A stretch of 64,000 bases of DNA from Pseudolactococcus chungangensis CAU 28 = DSM 22330 (GCF_002441885.1 NZ_JXJT01000003.1:80686-144685); one strand, 5' to 3'; counted from the first letter of the stretch, positions 17,353-27,912 are shown. The notes: generated by a model from the sequence alone, not told the origin. Numbers and translations are program-made.

Positions 17353-18645
17353 TTACAAACCAATCCGCTCAAAGACTTCTTCCACTCGACTAGCATAATA
17401 AGTTGGATCAAATAACTCATCAATTTCTGCCTTAGTCAAGATTGACATGACTTGTTCGTCAGACAAAAGTTGCGGTTTAAAATCTACTTGATTATCCCAT
17501 GAATAAGCAGTTTTTGGCTGAACCAAATCATACGCCGTTTCACGTGTCATTCCTTTTTCAATAAGTTTCAACATCACACGTTGACTGTAAATCAAACCAA
17601 ATGTACTATTCATATTACGAATCATATTTTCGGGAAAAACAGTCAAATTTTTAACAATATTGCCAAAACGGTTTAACATATAATTCATCAAGATTGTTGT
17701 GTCTGGTGTAATAATTCGTTCAGCTGAACTATGTGAAATATCACGTTCATGCCATAAGGCAATATTTTCATAAGCAGTCACCGCATGCCCACGAATCACG
17801 CGCGCAAGACCGGTCATGTTTTCAGAACCGATTGGATTACGTTTATGTGGCATAGCTGAGCTACCTTTTTGACCTTTGGCAAAGAATTCTTCTACTTCAC
17901 GTTGCTCAGATTTTTGCAAACCACGAATTTCAGTCGCCATACGCTCAATAGACGATGCGATAATTGCTAAAGTACTAAAATACTCTGCGTGCAAATCACG
18001 TGGTAAAACTTGTGTCGAAATTTCTTGGGCTGTAATACCAAGTTTGTCACAGACATAACGTTCAACGAATGGCGGAATATTGGCAAAATTACCAACAGCA
18101 CCTGAAATTTTACCTGCTTCAACACCACGTGCAGCATGCTCAAAACGCTCAATATTACGTTTCATCTCAGAGTACCAAGTTGCCAATTTCAACCCAAAAG
18201 TCGTTGGCTCCGCATGAACACCATGCGTCCGACCCATCATAATCGTCAATTTATGCTCGCGCGCTTTGTCCGCAACGATTGCTGTAAAACGTTCAAGGTC
18301 TGCACGCAAAACATCATTAGCTTGTTTAAAAAGATAGCCATAAGCCGTATCTACAACGTCAGTCGATGTCAAGCCATAATGCACCCACTTACGTTCTTCA
18401 CCTAAACTTTCAGATACAGCACGTGTGAATGCCACCACATCATGACGTGTTTCTTGTTCAATTTCAAGAATCCGATCCACATCAAATGTTGCCTTTTCAC
18501 GAATCTTTGCGACATCTTCTTTTGGAATTTCACCAAGTTCTGCCCAAGCCTCATCAGCTAAAATCTCAACTTCAAGCCAAGCTTGATATTTATTTTCTTC
18601 AGTCCAAATGGCTGACATTTCTGGGCGGGAATAACGTTCTAACAT
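17353..18645 (-). CDS. purB: Adenylosuccinate lyase
   Basis: This 430-residue enzyme catalyses two fumarate-releasing steps of purine synthesis: SAICAR to AICAR, and adenylosuccinate to AMP. The fumarase-superfamily signature [11 protein letters not shown] is present near residue 260, with the TSTDVVDTA and [14 protein letters not shown] motifs upstream. I chose ATG at 18645 ([10 protein letters not shown]) because AAAGGA lies 10 nt upstream; a start 10 codons earlier has no ribosome site. It lies 180 nt downstream of purK and is probably the end of the purD-purE-purK-purB unit. Confidence 0.95.
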   Translation of the reverse strand: MLERYSRPEMSAIWTEENKYQAWLEVEILADEAWAELGEIPKEDVAKIREKATFDVDRILEIEQETRHDVVAFTRAVSESLGEERKWVHYGLTSTDVVDTAYGYLFKQANDVLRADLERFTAIVADKAREHKLTIMMGRTHGVHAEPTTFGLKLATWYSEMKRNIERFEHAARGVEAGKISGAVGNFANIPPFVERYVCDKLGITAQEISTQVLPRDLHAEYFSTLAIIASSIERMATEIRGLQKSEQREVEEFFAKGQKGSSAMPHKRNPIGSENMTGLARVIRGHAVTAYENIALWHERDISHSSAERIITPDTTILMNYMLNRFGNIVKNLTVFPENMIRNMNSTFGLIYSQRVMLKLIEKGMTRETAYDLVQPKTAYSWDNQVDFKPQLLSDEQVMSILTKAEIDELFDPTYYASRVEEVFERIGL

Positions 18646-18685
18646 CTTTTTATGTTCCTTTTCTATTGTGGACATCTCTAAAAAC

Positions 18686-18832
18686 TCAGATTTGCCTCTT
18701 TTGGCTAAATTTACCTATTGCGTCTTTATTGCTCCGTACCTTGCAGTAGCAATGGGCTTTATATGGCGAGTAATCGCAGCTACAAGATTTGTCACAATAC
18801 CTATCGCTAGGAGAATTTAGCACAAAAGCCAT
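18686..18832 (-). CDS. Possible 48-residue Cys-rich protein between purK and purB
   Basis: An ORF from ATG 18832 to TGA 18686 fills the purK-purB gap. It encodes 48 residues with five Cys in the pattern CDKSCSC...HCYC and a basic C-terminus. There is no clear Shine-Dalgarno. Streptococci sometimes carry a small hypothetical gene at this place. No function can be given, and it may be chance. Confidence 0.3.
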   Translation of the reverse strand: MAFVLNSPSDRYCDKSCSCDYSPYKAHCYCKVRSNKDAIGKFSQKRQI

Positions 18833-18856
18833 CAAAAACAATTTTTAGAGTCACCC

Positions 18857-19924
18857 TTATAAACTAATCGCGCAGTCATCCGTCAAAACAGTCACATGAC
18901 CCATTTTGCGATTTTCCTTTGCTTCAATTTTACCATACAAATGCAAATGTGCGCTCGGATTTTCTGTCGCAAAATGTTGTGCAGTAGATAAATCTTGGCC
19001 TAAAACTTGCAGCATGACAGCAGGTGATAACAATGCTACCTTTGGTAATGGTTCACCCAAGATACCACGAATATGTAAATCAAACTGCGAAAAATCACAC
19101 GCTTCAATTGTCGCATGACCTGAATTATGCGGCCGCGGTGCAATTTCATTAACCAAAATATCATGGTTAGTCACAAACATTTCAACACATAAAGTCCCCG
19201 ACAATTTCAAAGTCTGAGCAATTTTCAGTGCCATACTTCTCGCTTCTTCTGCCAAATACTTTGAAATTCTTGCAGGCATAATTGTTTTATCTAAAATATT
19301 GTTCTGATGCAAATTTTCGCAAACTGGAAAAACAGAAAACTCAGTGCCATTACCAGAAATAATAACAGAAATTTCCTTTAAAAAGCTAACAAATTCTTCA
19401 CTTACACAAGGTTGAAGATCCGCAAGTTCACGCGCTTCTTCCCAATCCACAATATTTTTAACAACAACTTGACCATGACCATCGTAACCACCAGTTGCCG
19501 TTTTGACAACGTGTTTTTTAGATAAATCTAAATCATTCAAGTCTTCTAACGTATTAATGACTGTATAATGTGCTACTTTCACACCTGCTTTTGTCAAAAA
19601 CTCTTTTTCAAAAATACGATTTTGAGAAATGCGTAATAAATCTAAACCTTGAGGTATTTTGTCTTCGTAAGGTGCTAATGCATCTGCCGATACATTCTCA
19701 AACTCATAGGTCAGAACATCAGAACGTGCGGCTAATTTTGCAATGGCAACCTGATCATCATACTTAGCTACAATTTGTTCAGCCACCTGAGAGGCCGGAC
19801 AAGTCGGATCTGGATCAAGAGTAATGACTTTATGTCCCATATAAATCGCAGATATAGCCATCATTTGTCCGAGTTGACCGCCACCGATAATTCCTATCGT
19901 TTTCTCTTTAGTCAAGTTCGTCAC
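18857..19924 (-). CDS. purK: N5-carboxyaminoimidazole ribonucleotide synthase
   Basis: This 355-residue ATP-grasp enzyme turns AIR, bicarbonate and ATP into N5-CAIR. The N-terminal [12 protein letters not shown] is the PurK signature, and the ATP-grasp domain contains [12 protein letters not shown] near 135 and the metal-binding [11 protein letters not shown] near 255. The frame overlaps the end of purE by 17 nt from a GTG at 19924; a TTG at 19915 is an alternative start. Translational coupling with purE is likely. Confidence 0.95.
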   Translation of the reverse strand: MTNLTKEKTIGIIGGGQLGQMMAISAIYMGHKVITLDPDPTCPASQVAEQIVAKYDDQVAIAKLAARSDVLTYEFENVSADALAPYEDKIPQGLDLLRISQNRIFEKEFLTKAGVKVAHYTVINTLEDLNDLDLSKKHVVKTATGGYDGHGQVVVKNIVDWEEARELADLQPCVSEEFVSFLKEISVIISGNGTEFSVFPVCENLHQNNILDKTIMPARISKYLAEEARSMALKIAQTLKLSGTLCVEMFVTNHDILVNEIAPRPHNSGHATIEACDFSQFDLHIRGILGEPLPKVALLSPAVMLQVLGQDLSTAQHFATENPSAHLHLYGKIEAKENRKMGHVTVLTDDCAISL

Positions 19925-20402
19925 TACTTTCTATCACAGCTTGTTTTTGATCTTCTCGGAATTTAGCCAAGCGAGCAGCTAAATCCTCGTCAGAAATTGA
20001 CAAAGTCTGCAAGGCATATAAGCCTGCATTCTGTGCACCGGACTCACCAATTGACATCGTCGCAACAGGTACACCACCTGGCATTTGAGCGATGGACAAA
20101 AGTGAATCTAATCCATTCAAAGCACGCGATTTAACAGGTACACCGATAACGGGCAATGTTGTTTTAGCTGCCACCATACCTGGTAAATGTGCTGCACCGC
20201 CAGCACCTGCAATAATAATTTGGATGCCACGATCACGTGCAGTTTCCGCAAACTCAAACATCAAATCTGGTGTTCTATGGGCAGATACAACTTTCTTTTC
20301 ATATGTCACACCAAATAAATCAAGAACATCTGCTGCTTTTTTCATGGTAGCCCAGTCGGACTTACTTCCCATAATGATTGCGATTTTAGATTGTTTAAAC
20401 AT
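19908..20402 (-). CDS. purE: N5-CAIR mutase, catalytic subunit
   Basis: This 164-residue enzyme converts N5-CAIR to CAIR, acting with Pur[14 protein letters not shown] at the N-terminus and [13 protein letters not shown] are the class I PurE motifs, including the catalytic His. The start MFKQSK at 20402 has GGAG 9 nt upstream and overlaps purD by 8 nt. A start five codons earlier is open but less likely. Confidence 0.95.
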   Translation of the reverse strand: MFKQSKIAIIMGSKSDWATMKKAADVLDLFGVTYEKKVVSAHRTPDLMFEFAETARDRGIQIIIAGAGGAAHLPGMVAAKTTLPVIGVPVKSRALNGLDSLLSIAQMPGGVPVATMSIGESGAQNAGLYALQTLSISDEDLAARLAKFREDQKQAVIESSDELD

Positions 20403-21648
20403 TTGCTTTATCTCCAATATCGTTTCTATAAAAGAGTCCTGTTGTGTCTTGTTCTTTTAATTGTTTGTATAGGATAGCTTGTGCATCAGCTACTGTATCA
20501 GCTGATGTCTCTAAAAGATATACACGACCGCCATTCGTCACAAGTTGTCCCCTAGCATCAGCAGTCACACCTGCATAATAAGTCGTGATATCTCCCGTTG
20601 TTTTCTCAGGAATTTTAACGCCTTTGCTATAATCACCTGGATAGCCTTCTGAGGCAACGACGACACCTAAAGTGACACCGCTATTGAGCCAAGTGAATTC
20701 TGGGGTTTTATCTGCAAGTAAATCGCGCATATTAATCGCAAAGTCTGAGATTAGACGTGGTAAAATGACTTGTGTCTCAGGGTCGCCAAAGCGTGCATTA
20801 AATTCAATGACTTTAGGACCGTCTGCTGTCAAAATGAGACCTGCGTACAAAATACCTGTGTAAGGACGTCCCTCGTTGATCATACCGTTGACAACGGGCT
20901 TGATAATCGTCTCAACAGCCGTGTCAACAACCGACTGTGGTAAGTGAGGTACTGGCGAATAAGCACCCATTCCACCTGTATTTGGGCCTTTATCTTGGTC
21001 ATAAGCACGTTTGTGGTCTTGCGCTGTCGGCATCATATAGAATTTATCATGCTTGACGAAAGCAAAGAGTGAAAATTCTTCACCGTCAAGAAATTCTTCG
21101 ACAATGACACGTGACTTACCAAATTTATTATTTTCTAGAACATCACGTGTGAAATCCAAAGCTTGAGCAACTGTTTCAGCAACGACTACACCTTTACCGA
21201 GTGCTAGGCCATCTGCCTTAATAACAATAGGCGCTCCTTTTGATTCAATATAAGTAGCTGCTTGACTGAAATCACTAAAAGTCTTGTGGTCAGCGGTTGG
21301 CACACCATATTGATTCATGATTTGTTTTGCAAAATCTTTTGACCATTCTAGTTCCGCTGCACGTTTGGTAGGACCAAATACAGATAAACCTGCTGTTTCA
21401 AAATCATCAACAATTCCGGCCGCCAAAGCATCATCTGGTCCGACAAAAGTAAAGGTAATATCGTTTGACTTAACAAAATCAATCAATTCAGCATGTTGGT
21501 CAATGTTGATCGCAATTGTTTCAATCCCATCTAAAACCATACCGGCATTGCCTGGTGCAGCGTAAACAGCTGTCACTTCAGGACTATCTAGTAATTTTTT
21601 AGCAATCGCATGCTCACGCCCACCTGAGCCAATGACAAGTAATTTCAA
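20395..21648 (-). CDS. purD: Phosphoribosylamine-glycine ligase
   Basis: This 417-residue ATP-grasp enzyme makes GAR from phosphoribosylamine and glycine. The N-terminus [17 protein letters not shown] is diagnostic, and [14 protein letters not shown] is present near residue 285. The start is a TTG at 21648 with GAGG 9 nt upstream; the frame remains open 29 codons further, but that region contains the promoter. It heads a purD-purE-purK operon (overlapping genes) that probably includes purB. A PurBox about 77 bp before the predicted transcription start indicates activation by PurR. Confidence 0.95.
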   Translation of the reverse strand: MKLLVIGSGGREHAIAKKLLDSPEVTAVYAAPGNAGMVLDGIETIAINIDQHAELIDFVKSNDITFTFVGPDDALAAGIVDDFETAGLSVFGPTKRAAELEWSKDFAKQIMNQYGVPTADHKTFSDFSQAATYIESKGAPIVIKADGLALGKGVVVAETVAQALDFTRDVLENNKFGKSRVIVEEFLDGEEFSLFAFVKHDKFYMMPTAQDHKRAYDQDKGPNTGGMGAYSPVPHLPQSVVDTAVETIIKPVVNGMINEGRPYTGILYAGLILTADGPKVIEFNARFGDPETQVILPRLISDFAINMRDLLADKTPEFTWLNSGVTLGVVVASEGYPGDYSKGVKIPEKTTGDITTYYAGVTADARGQLVTNGGRVYLLETSADTVADAQAILYKQLKEQDTTGLFYRNDIGDKANV

Positions 21649-21691
21649 GATTGTTTTCCTCTTTATGCTCTCTTTTACATTATTTTGTTTC

Positions 21692-21697
21692 ATTCTA
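21692..21697 (-). promoter_or_regulatory. purD extended -10 box
   Basis: TGATAGAAT (TGn + TAGAAT) on the minus strand, no good -35. This is typical for an activator-dependent promoter. Confidence 0.6.
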
Positions 21698-21733
21698 TCA
21701 TGATTATGAGTAAAATCAGGTAAAATACCAGAC

Positions 21734-21770
21734 AAAAAACCAAAAACCAGCTTAAAACGTTCGGTTTTTT
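21734..21770 (-). terminator. Terminator downstream of dprA
   Basis: Arms AAAAAACC and GGTTTTTT on the minus strand. The 5' arm and loop include the purD PurBox. Confidence 0.5.
21756..21768 (-). promoter_or_regulatory. PurBox of the purD operon
   Basis: AAAACCGAACGTT on the minus strand matches the lactococcal PurBox AWWWCCGAACWWT except one position. Its centre lies about 77 bp upstream of the predicted start, the spacing known for PurR-activated lactococcal pur promoters. Confidence 0.7.
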
Positions 21771-21782
21771 ATCATATGCATC

Positions 21783-22634
21783 TCACCTATCATACTCCAT
21801 CAAAATATCACGACCGTGGTAAACAAGTTTAGCACCCTCCTGAATTAGAAAATGACAACCATCAGATAAATTATCAGTAATATTACCAGGAATAGCAAAA
21901 ACATCTCTGCCCTCTTCCATGGCGCGCTCGCAGGTAATCAAACTTCCTGAACGCGATTTTGCCTCAGTCACCAATACCCCCCGAGATAAGCCAGCAATAA
22001 TTCGATTACGCTCTGGAAAATGATATTTCAAAGGCTTTTGACCTGGGCCATATTCCGTCAGTAGTAATTGATTTGTCGCAATATAGTTTTGTAGCTGAGC
22101 GTTTTCTCTGGGGTAGTTAACATCAAGACCTGTGCCAATCACAGCAATTGTCTTCCCCCCATTTTTAAGAGCTGCAATGTGACTGGCAGTGTCAATGCCA
22201 CGTGCTAACCCACTAACAACGACAAAATGATTTTGCAATTCCCCAATAATTTTTTTAACACTTGCAACACCTTGTAGACTACAATCTCGACTGCCTACAA
22301 AACCTAATTTTGCTTGATGGAGTAGGCTTAAATCACCTTGATAGAACAATAAAACGGGAGGATTATATATCTCACGTAACTGTTCGGGATAAACAACATC
22401 CTGAATCGAAAATGATGGAAATTTCAGAAATTCTTGTCGTAGTGTTTTTAAATCAAGTGATCGAAATCTTTCCCAAAAAAGTGCAGGATGTTTCATATTT
22501 GATTGACGAACAAAGGCAGGTAAGCAGACCAAAGGTTTTTTTTCCTGACAGTCTGCAGTTAGTGTTAAAAACTGATAAATCAATAGATTTGACATACCAG
22601 CTTTTTTTAAACGATAGATATCGAAATTGGTCAT
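21783..22634 (-). CDS. dprA: DNA processing protein DprA
   Basis: This 283-residue protein loads RecA on incoming single-stranded DNA during natural transformation. The Rossmann-like domain has GFVGSRDCSLQG near 112 and SGLARGIDTASHIAALKNGG near 141, and the signature GSLITCERAMEEGRDVFAIPG near 230. AAAGGA lies 7 nt before the ATG. It sits between the nup genes and purD, with terminators on both sides. Only about 30 nt separate the upstream terminator from the start, and a sequence resembling the ComX cin-box lies there. Confidence 0.95.
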   Translation of the reverse strand: MTNFDIYRLKKAGMSNLLIYQFLTLTADCQEKKPLVCLPAFVRQSNMKHPALFWERFRSLDLKTLRQEFLKFPSFSIQDVVYPEQLREIYNPPVLLFYQGDLSLLHQAKLGFVGSRDCSLQGVASVKKIIGELQNHFVVVSGLARGIDTASHIAALKNGGKTIAVIGTGLDVNYPRENAQLQNYIATNQLLLTEYGPGQKPLKYHFPERNRIIAGLSRGVLVTEAKSRSGSLITCERAMEEGRDVFAIPGNITDNLSDGCHFLIQEGAKLVYHGRDILMEYDR

Positions 22635-22655
22635 AAAATAATCCTTTCAATACCC

Positions 22656-22663
22656 TATACGAA
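22656..22663 (-). promoter_or_regulatory. Possible ComX cin-box upstream of dprA
   Basis: TTCGTATA, preceded by a T-tract, matches the cin-box TACGAATA at six of eight positions and lies about 22-29 nt before the dprA ATG. No sigma-A promoter is seen. Confidence 0.35.
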
Positions 22664-22690
22664 AAAAAGCTGCGATTGCTCGCAACTTTT
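22662..22690 (-). terminator. Terminator of the nup operon
   Basis: Minus strand AAGTTGCGA/TCGCAGCTT, 9 bp with one G-T pair and a 4-nt loop, then seven T. Confidence 0.85.
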
Positions 22691-22713
22691 ATATCGTCTA
22701 TACTGTCATCAAA

Positions 22714-23670
22714 TCATTTCGATTTAATGTAATTGATACCATTGGCCTTAGGCCCTGTTGATTTGCCAAAGAAAATAGCTAAGACTAGAATCGTCAGAAC
22801 ATAAGGGGCAATTTGCAAGTAAACACTTGGAATACTTGAAATCACTGGAATTTGTGTGCCGACAACTGATAAACTCTGTGATAGTCCAAAAAACAAACTT
22901 GCAAGCATAGCACCAATTGGATTCCATTTACCAAAAATCATGGCAGCCATGGCAATAAAACCTTGGCCTGCAATGGTAGACCCACTAAAGTTAACTGAGA
23001 TTTGTTGAGCAAAAACTGCCCCACCGATGCCGCCTAAGACACCTGAAATCATAACACCAGAGTAACGCATCAAATAGACGTTAATACCGAGCGTATCAGC
23101 TGCTTGTGGATGTTCACCGACTGAGCGTAGGCGCAAGCCAAAACGTGTCTTAAATAAGATAAACCAAGCAATAAATGACACAAGGATAGCAACATAACCA
23201 ATCAAAGAAGTTTGTTTAAAGAATATTTTACCAATAACTGGAATTTTGTTTAAAAGCGGAAAATCCCAGTAACCAAAGCTCTGTTGGATATTATCTGTTT
23301 GACCTTTACCATAAAAGACTTTAACCAGAAAAACAGCAAGCGCTGGTGCCATGAGGTTAATCACTGTCCCTGAAATAATATGGTCTGCCCGAAAATTAAT
23401 CGTTGCGACTGCATGGAGTAAGGAGAAAATCAACCCAATCACACCAGCAAAAAGTAACGCAATCCAAGGTGTTGCTTTACCAAAGGTACCCGCAAAAGTC
23501 AAATTAAAGACGACAGATGAGAAGGCACCCATAATCATAATACCCTCAAGACCGACGTTGACAATCCCACTACGCTCTGAAAATGTACCACCTAGACTTG
23601 TAAAAATCAAAGGTGTCGCATAGATGAGCATAGAAGAGATTAAAATTTGAAAAATCGTTGTGATTGTCAT
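22714..23670 (-). CDS. nupC: Nucleoside ABC transporter permease NupC-type
   Basis: This 318-residue membrane protein of the BPD_transp_2 (RbsC/YufQ) family has about eight to ten hydrophobic segments and begins MTITTIFQILISSMLIYATP. It forms the transmembrane pathway with the adjacent permease; the two frames overlap by one base. The ATPase NupA and lipoprotein BmpA complete the importer, which in L. lactis takes up nucleosides. The motif RSGIVNVGLEGIMIMGAFSS is characteristic. Confidence 0.9.
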   Translation of the reverse strand: MTITTIFQILISSMLIYATPLIFTSLGGTFSERSGIVNVGLEGIMIMGAFSSVVFNLTFAGTFGKATPWIALLFAGVIGLIFSLLHAVATINFRADHIISGTVINLMAPALAVFLVKVFYGKGQTDNIQQSFGYWDFPLLNKIPVIGKIFFKQTSLIGYVAILVSFIAWFILFKTRFGLRLRSVGEHPQAADTLGINVYLMRYSGVMISGVLGGIGGAVFAQQISVNFSGSTIAGQGFIAMAAMIFGKWNPIGAMLASLFFGLSQSLSVVGTQIPVISSIPSVYLQIAPYVLTILVLAIFFGKSTGPKANGINYIKSK

Positions 23671-24746
23671 CAGTTCTCACCCTCTTTCTTAGCTACTTTT
23701 TTAGGTAATTGCGGTAAAATTTTCTCGATAACAAACTTAATACCCACAAAGAAGATAATACTTGCAATCACAACATTGACAATTTCTGCTGGAATACCGG
23801 TAACATTCATGCCTGGTGCACCAACTTTCAAAATTGAGAATAAGAAAGCTGCTAATAAAATACCGATAGGAGAATTTTCACCTAACAAAGCGACTGCCAT
23901 GCCATCAAACCCGATAGATAGACTTGAATATTGGACAAAGAAGTTTTGGAAAGTTCCTAATCCCTCAACGACACCACCTAAACCAGCTAAACCACCTGCC
24001 ATTAACATCGAAATGATGATTGTTCGTTTAGATGAAATACCAGAAGATTCAGAGGCATTGGGATTTAAACCAACTGCCCTAATTTCAAAACCAAGGGTAG
24101 TCCGTTTAAAAATAATGGCAACAATAATAATCGCAATAATGGCAATAAAGATACCGATATTAAGTCGAGAATTATTGGTAATCGATGTTAAAAATGAATT
24201 TCTAAATGTCGCATTGGCACCTACTTGAATTGTTGAATCTTTAGATGCCATCAATTTTTGATTAAAACCATAATGTACGAGGTAAGTTGATACCAGCAAA
24301 ATGATGTAGTTCATCATAATCGTGACAATAACTTCACTCGTGCCCCAAAATGCTTTGAGAATCCCAGGAATAGCTGCCATAATTGCACCCCAAGCAGCGC
24401 CAATGATAATGACAAGCGGAATCATAAAAACACGTGGCATATCTGGAAAGCTTAGTGCAAACCAGACAGAAGAAATCCAACCTGCTAGGGCTTGACCAGA
24501 CATTCCAATATTAATCATCCCTGCTCTCATCGCAACAGCAAAAGATAAACCTGTCAAAATCAGTGGTCCCATACTTCGGAAAATTTCGCCGATTGATTTA
24601 CTATTGCCGAAAGCCTGACTGAGCAAGTCTTCATATCCCCAGATTGGGTTGTAGCCGAAAATCAGCATGATAATGGCGCCAAGCAAGAAACCAGCAACGA
24701 CTGCTATAATCGGTACCATGCCTTTTCTAATTGATAAATTTTTCAT
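23670..24746 (-). CDS. nupB: Nucleoside ABC transporter permease NupB-type
   Basis: This 358-residue permease (YufP-like) is the larger membrane partner of the nucleoside importer. Its N-terminal charged segment is followed by about ten helices, with MRAGMINIGMSGQALAG corresponding to the conserved loop of its partner. The ATPase gene ends 2 nt upstream and the second permease begins at the stop, indicating tight coupling. Confidence 0.9.
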   Translation of the reverse strand: MKNLSIRKGMVPIIAVVAGFLLGAIIMLIFGYNPIWGYEDLLSQAFGNSKSIGEIFRSMGPLILTGLSFAVAMRAGMINIGMSGQALAGWISSVWFALSFPDMPRVFMIPLVIIIGAAWGAIMAAIPGILKAFWGTSEVIVTIMMNYIILLVSTYLVHYGFNQKLMASKDSTIQVGANATFRNSFLTSITNNSRLNIGIFIAIIAIIIVAIIFKRTTLGFEIRAVGLNPNASESSGISSKRTIIISMLMAGGLAGLGGVVEGLGTFQNFFVQYSSLSIGFDGMAVALLGENSPIGILLAAFLFSILKVGAPGMNVTGIPAEIVNVVIASIIFFVGIKFVIEKILPQLPKKVAKKEGEN

Positions 24747-24748
24747 GT

Positions 24749-26263
24749 TTACCCTTTGCCTCCTACCATCAGAACACCTAGTTCTTGTTTTGTTGTGTCC
24801 TTAGGTCTGACAATTCCTTGAATTTGACCATCATGAATAACTGCAATCCGGTCTGAGACATTTAATATTTCGTCGAGTTCATACGAAACGACTAAGACAG
24901 CTTTACCTTCATCCCTAGCTTGAATTAAACGCTTATGAATATACTCAATCGCACCAACATCTAGTCCACGAGTCGGTTGACTGACAATCAATAAATCTGG
25001 ATTGCGGTCAATTTCTCGTGCGATGACTGCCTTCTGCTGATTGCCGCCAGATAGTGCTGATGCTGGTACTAGTTCACTTGCACCACGAACATCAAATTCT
25101 ATCATTAACTCGCGCGCATGGCGATTGATTGCTTTATAATTCAAGAAACCATGATGACTCAACGGTGCTTGATAATAGGTTTGTAAACTGATATTTTCAG
25201 CGACGGACATGGCTAAAATCAGACCGTCACGGTGGCGGTCTTCTGGAATGTGTGCCACTGACATTTCAGTAATTTGACGCGGTCGATAGTCAGCGACATT
25301 TTGACCTTTTACATTAACTTGGCCACTTTCAACATGCTGCAACCCCGTAATCGCACGGACCAACTCACTTTGACCATTGCCATCAATCCCAGCGATTCCG
25401 ACAATTTCACCCGCATGGACTTGTAAAGAAAGCGACTTAACGGCTTGGGCGCCACGACTTTCATGAACGACCAAATCTTTGATATCGAGGACGACTTTAC
25501 CAGGATTTGCGGCTTTTTTCTCTGTTACAAAGGATACGCTGTGCCCGACCATCATCTCAGCCAGTTCTTTACTGCTACGACCTTCAACCTCAACGGTTTC
25601 AATCGATTTACCACGGCGAATCACAGTCACGCGGTCCGCTACGGCACGAATCTCTTCAAGTTTATGAGTAATCAAAATGATTGATTTCCCTTCCTTCACA
25701 AGGTTTCGCATGATGTCTAACAGCTCTAAAATTTCAGCAGGTGTTAAGACAGCGGTTGGTTCATCGAAAATGAGAATATTTGCACCACGATAGAGGGTTT
25801 TCAAAATCTCAACGCGCTGTTGTTGACCGACATTAATATCTCTAACTAAAGCATCAGGTTTTACCTCAAGACCGTACTTTTGAGATAACTCGAGAATTTC
25901 TTTCTCGGCTTTTTTAATGTCCAGTTTCCCACCATGGACCGTTTCATTGCCCAAAATAATATTTTCGGTGACTGTGAAGGCATCCACTAACATGAAATGC
26001 TGATGTACCATCCCAATCCCAAGTTTACTTGCTTTTGATGGCGAATCTATTTTTTTCGTCTCACCATTGACTATAATCTCACCAGAAGTTGGTTCAAGCA
26101 AGCCTGATAGCATATTCATCAGGGTTGATTTGCCAGCACCATTTTCACCCAAAAGTGCGTGAATTTCACCTTTTCTGACTTGCAAATCGATCTGATCATT
26201 CGCAACAAATTCTCCAAAAATTTTAGTGACTTTGCGCATTTCTATAACATTTTGTGCTGTCAT
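24749..26263 (-). CDS. nupA: Nucleoside ABC transporter ATPase
   Basis: This 504-residue ATPase has two fused nucleotide-binding domains, as in the RbsA/YufO group. Domain 1 has Walker A GENGAGKS, signature-like NVGQQQRVEI and Walker B ILIFDEPT. Domain 2 has GIDGNGQS in place of a canonical Walker A, then LSGGNQQK and LLIVSQPTRG. This asymmetry is normal in the family. GGAG lies 5 nt before the ATG. The gene starts about 130 nt after deoD, with a terminator and an extended -10 promoter in between, so nupABC can be transcribed apart from the deo genes. Confidence 0.92.
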   Translation of the reverse strand: MTAQNVIEMRKVTKIFGEFVANDQIDLQVRKGEIHALLGENGAGKSTLMNMLSGLLEPTSGEIIVNGETKKIDSPSKASKLGIGMVHQHFMLVDAFTVTENIILGNETVHGGKLDIKKAEKEILELSQKYGLEVKPDALVRDINVGQQQRVEILKTLYRGANILIFDEPTAVLTPAEILELLDIMRNLVKEGKSIILITHKLEEIRAVADRVTVIRRGKSIETVEVEGRSSKELAEMMVGHSVSFVTEKKAANPGKVVLDIKDLVVHESRGAQAVKSLSLQVHAGEIVGIAGIDGNGQSELVRAITGLQHVESGQVNVKGQNVADYRPRQITEMSVAHIPEDRHRDGLILAMSVAENISLQTYYQAPLSHHGFLNYKAINRHARELMIEFDVRGASELVPASALSGGNQQKAVIAREIDRNPDLLIVSQPTRGLDVGAIEYIHKRLIQARDEGKAVLVVSYELDEILNVSDRIAVIHDGQIQGIVRPKDTTKQELGVLMVGGKG

Positions 26264-26294
26264 AAAAACTCCGTTCTAATATTTTGTCCATTTT

Positions 26295-26303
26295 ATTATA
26301 TCA
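26295..26303 (-). promoter_or_regulatory. nupABC extended -10 promoter
   Basis: TGATATAAT on the minus strand about 32 nt before nupA; the -35 is poor. Confidence 0.55.
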
Positions 26304-26332
26304 TATTGCTGTATACGATTTCATAAAAACTC

Positions 26333-26361
26333 AAAAAATTCTAGGCATGACCTAGAATTTT
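26333..26361. terminator. Terminator downstream of deoD
   Basis: Stem AAATTCTAGG/CCTAGAATTT with a 5-nt loop and T/A runs. Confidence 0.8.
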
Positions 26362-26396
26362 CAAGTCAAAATTCAATTCTTGATTATTCAAATCGA

Positions 26397-27101
26397 CTAG
26401 GCAATGAGCGTTTCAAGACCAACTCGCATCATATCCGTAAAAGTTTTCTCACGTTCCTCAGCAGTCGTATCTTCATCTAAAACGAGACTATCTGAGATGG
26501 TCATGAGACTAAGTGCTTGCACTTGGTGCTTAGCAGCAAAATAATAAAGCGCAGCCGCCTCCATCTCAACAGCCTTAACACCCATCGTACCAAGCTTGAT
26601 ATTTTTGTCAAATAAGTCTGAATAAAATAAGTCTGCAGATAAAACATTACCAACGTGGGTGATAACGCCCATGTCTTTAGAGATATGATAAGCCTTATCT
26701 AGCAAATCAAAATCAGCGATTTGGGGGAAATCATACTCAGGCCAATCATTTTTGATAATTCGAGACGTCGTTGCTGCTGCTTGTGCAAGGACTAACTCCC
26801 GAACATGAACATCTTTCGAAAGTGATCCAGCAGTGCCCACACGAATCAATTTCTTCACATCATATTCTGTAATCAATTCATGTGCATAAATAGAAATAGA
26901 AGGCATCCCCATACCAGTACCCATGACAGAAACGCGCACACCTTTATAGGTTCCTGTATAACCAAACATATTTCGAATATCATTAAACAAGACTGGATTT
27001 TCTAAGAAATTCTCAGCGATAAATTTCGCACGCAAAGGATCACCTGGCAATAGAATCTTATCAGCAATGTCACCTTTTGGGGCGGCGATATGGATTGACA
27101 T
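26397..27101 (-). CDS. deoD: Purine nucleoside phosphorylase, DeoD type
   Basis: This 234-residue hexameric-type PNP releases purine bases and (deoxy)ribose-1-phosphate from adenosine, inosine and guanosine. It starts [26 protein letters not shown], the DeoD family signature, with [10 protein letters not shown] near 87 and the nucleoside-binding [10 protein letters not shown] near 180. The ATG overlaps the stop of punA by one base. Confidence 0.95.
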   Translation of the reverse strand: MSIHIAAPKGDIADKILLPGDPLRAKFIAENFLENPVLFNDIRNMFGYTGTYKGVRVSVMGTGMGMPSISIYAHELITEYDVKKLIRVGTAGSLSKDVHVRELVLAQAAATTSRIIKNDWPEYDFPQIADFDLLDKAYHISKDMGVITHVGNVLSADLFYSDLFDKNIKLGTMGVKAVEMEAAALYYFAAKHQVQALSLMTISDSLVLDEDTTAEEREKTFTDMMRVGLETLIA

Positions 27102-27910
27102 TAGATTTCCTCCAGGATTTGTTTAATAAGCGTTTTGAATGTACCTTTGATACGTGTTGTCACTTCCACAACCTCTTCATGGTTTAGTTCAGCTTGTTTA
27201 CCAGCAGCATGATTCGTGATAGCCGAAATACCAAGAACACGTAAGCCTGAGTGAACTGCAATAATCACTTCGGGCACAGTTGACATCCCAACCGCATCCG
27301 CTCCAATTGTTTCTGCAAAACGAATTTCAGCAGGTGTTTCATAAGTTGGACCAGTGAATCCCATGTAGACACCTTCTTGCAAGTCAATCCCCGCACGATC
27401 AGCCACAATTTTTGCAGTGGCTTGGTAGCCTTTATCATAAGCACTTGACATATCAGGGAAACGTGGTCCATAAGCGTCCAAGTTCTCACCGATTAAAGGA
27501 TTTTGACCAGTAAAATTAATGTGATCATTAATCAACATCAATGTGCCTGGACCATGTGTCACACCGCCTGCAGCGTTAGTAACAACAACACCTGTCGCAT
27601 CTAACTCAGCCATCACACGCACAGGGAAAGTCACAACATCAAGTGGATTTCCCTCATAAAAGTGAAAACGTCCTTGAAGTGCCAATACTTTTTTGCCCGA
27701 AAGTGTACCGTAGACCAACTTACCAGCATGACCTGCAACTGTTGATTTGCCCCAGTTAGGAATATCAGCATAATCAATCATGACTGGATTTGAAATTTCA
27801 TCTGCTAATTCACCTAAGCCTGACCCTAAAATCAAACCAAAGTCAACATTTTCAACACCTTGTTCTTGTAGGAAAACAACAGTTTCCTTTATTTTGTCCA
27901 TCATTGTCAT
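27101..27910 (-). CDS. punA: Purine nucleoside phosphorylase, class II (PunA/PupG type)
   Basis: This 269-residue trimeric PNP acts on guanosine and inosine nucleosides. The phosphate-binding [13 protein letters not shown] is near 27, [10 protein letters not shown] near 80 and the base-binding [12 protein letters not shown] near 220. It begins 2 nt after deoB; ATG codons at 27910, 27904 and 27901 are all possible starts, with AGGAG inside the end of deoB. With DeoD it gives two complementary phosphorylases in one operon. Confidence 0.93.
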   Translation of the reverse strand: MTMMDKIKETVVFLQEQGVENVDFGLILGSGLGELADEISNPVMIDYADIPNWGKSTVAGHAGKLVYGTLSGKKVLALQGRFHFYEGNPLDVVTFPVRVMAELDATGVVVTNAAGGVTHGPGTLMLINDHINFTGQNPLIGENLDAYGPRFPDMSSAYDKGYQATAKIVADRAGIDLQEGVYMGFTGPTYETPAEIRFAETIGADAVGMSTVPEVIIAVHSGLRVLGISAITNHAAGKQAELNHEEVVEVTTRIKGTFKTLIKQILEEI

Positions 27911-27912
27911 GA

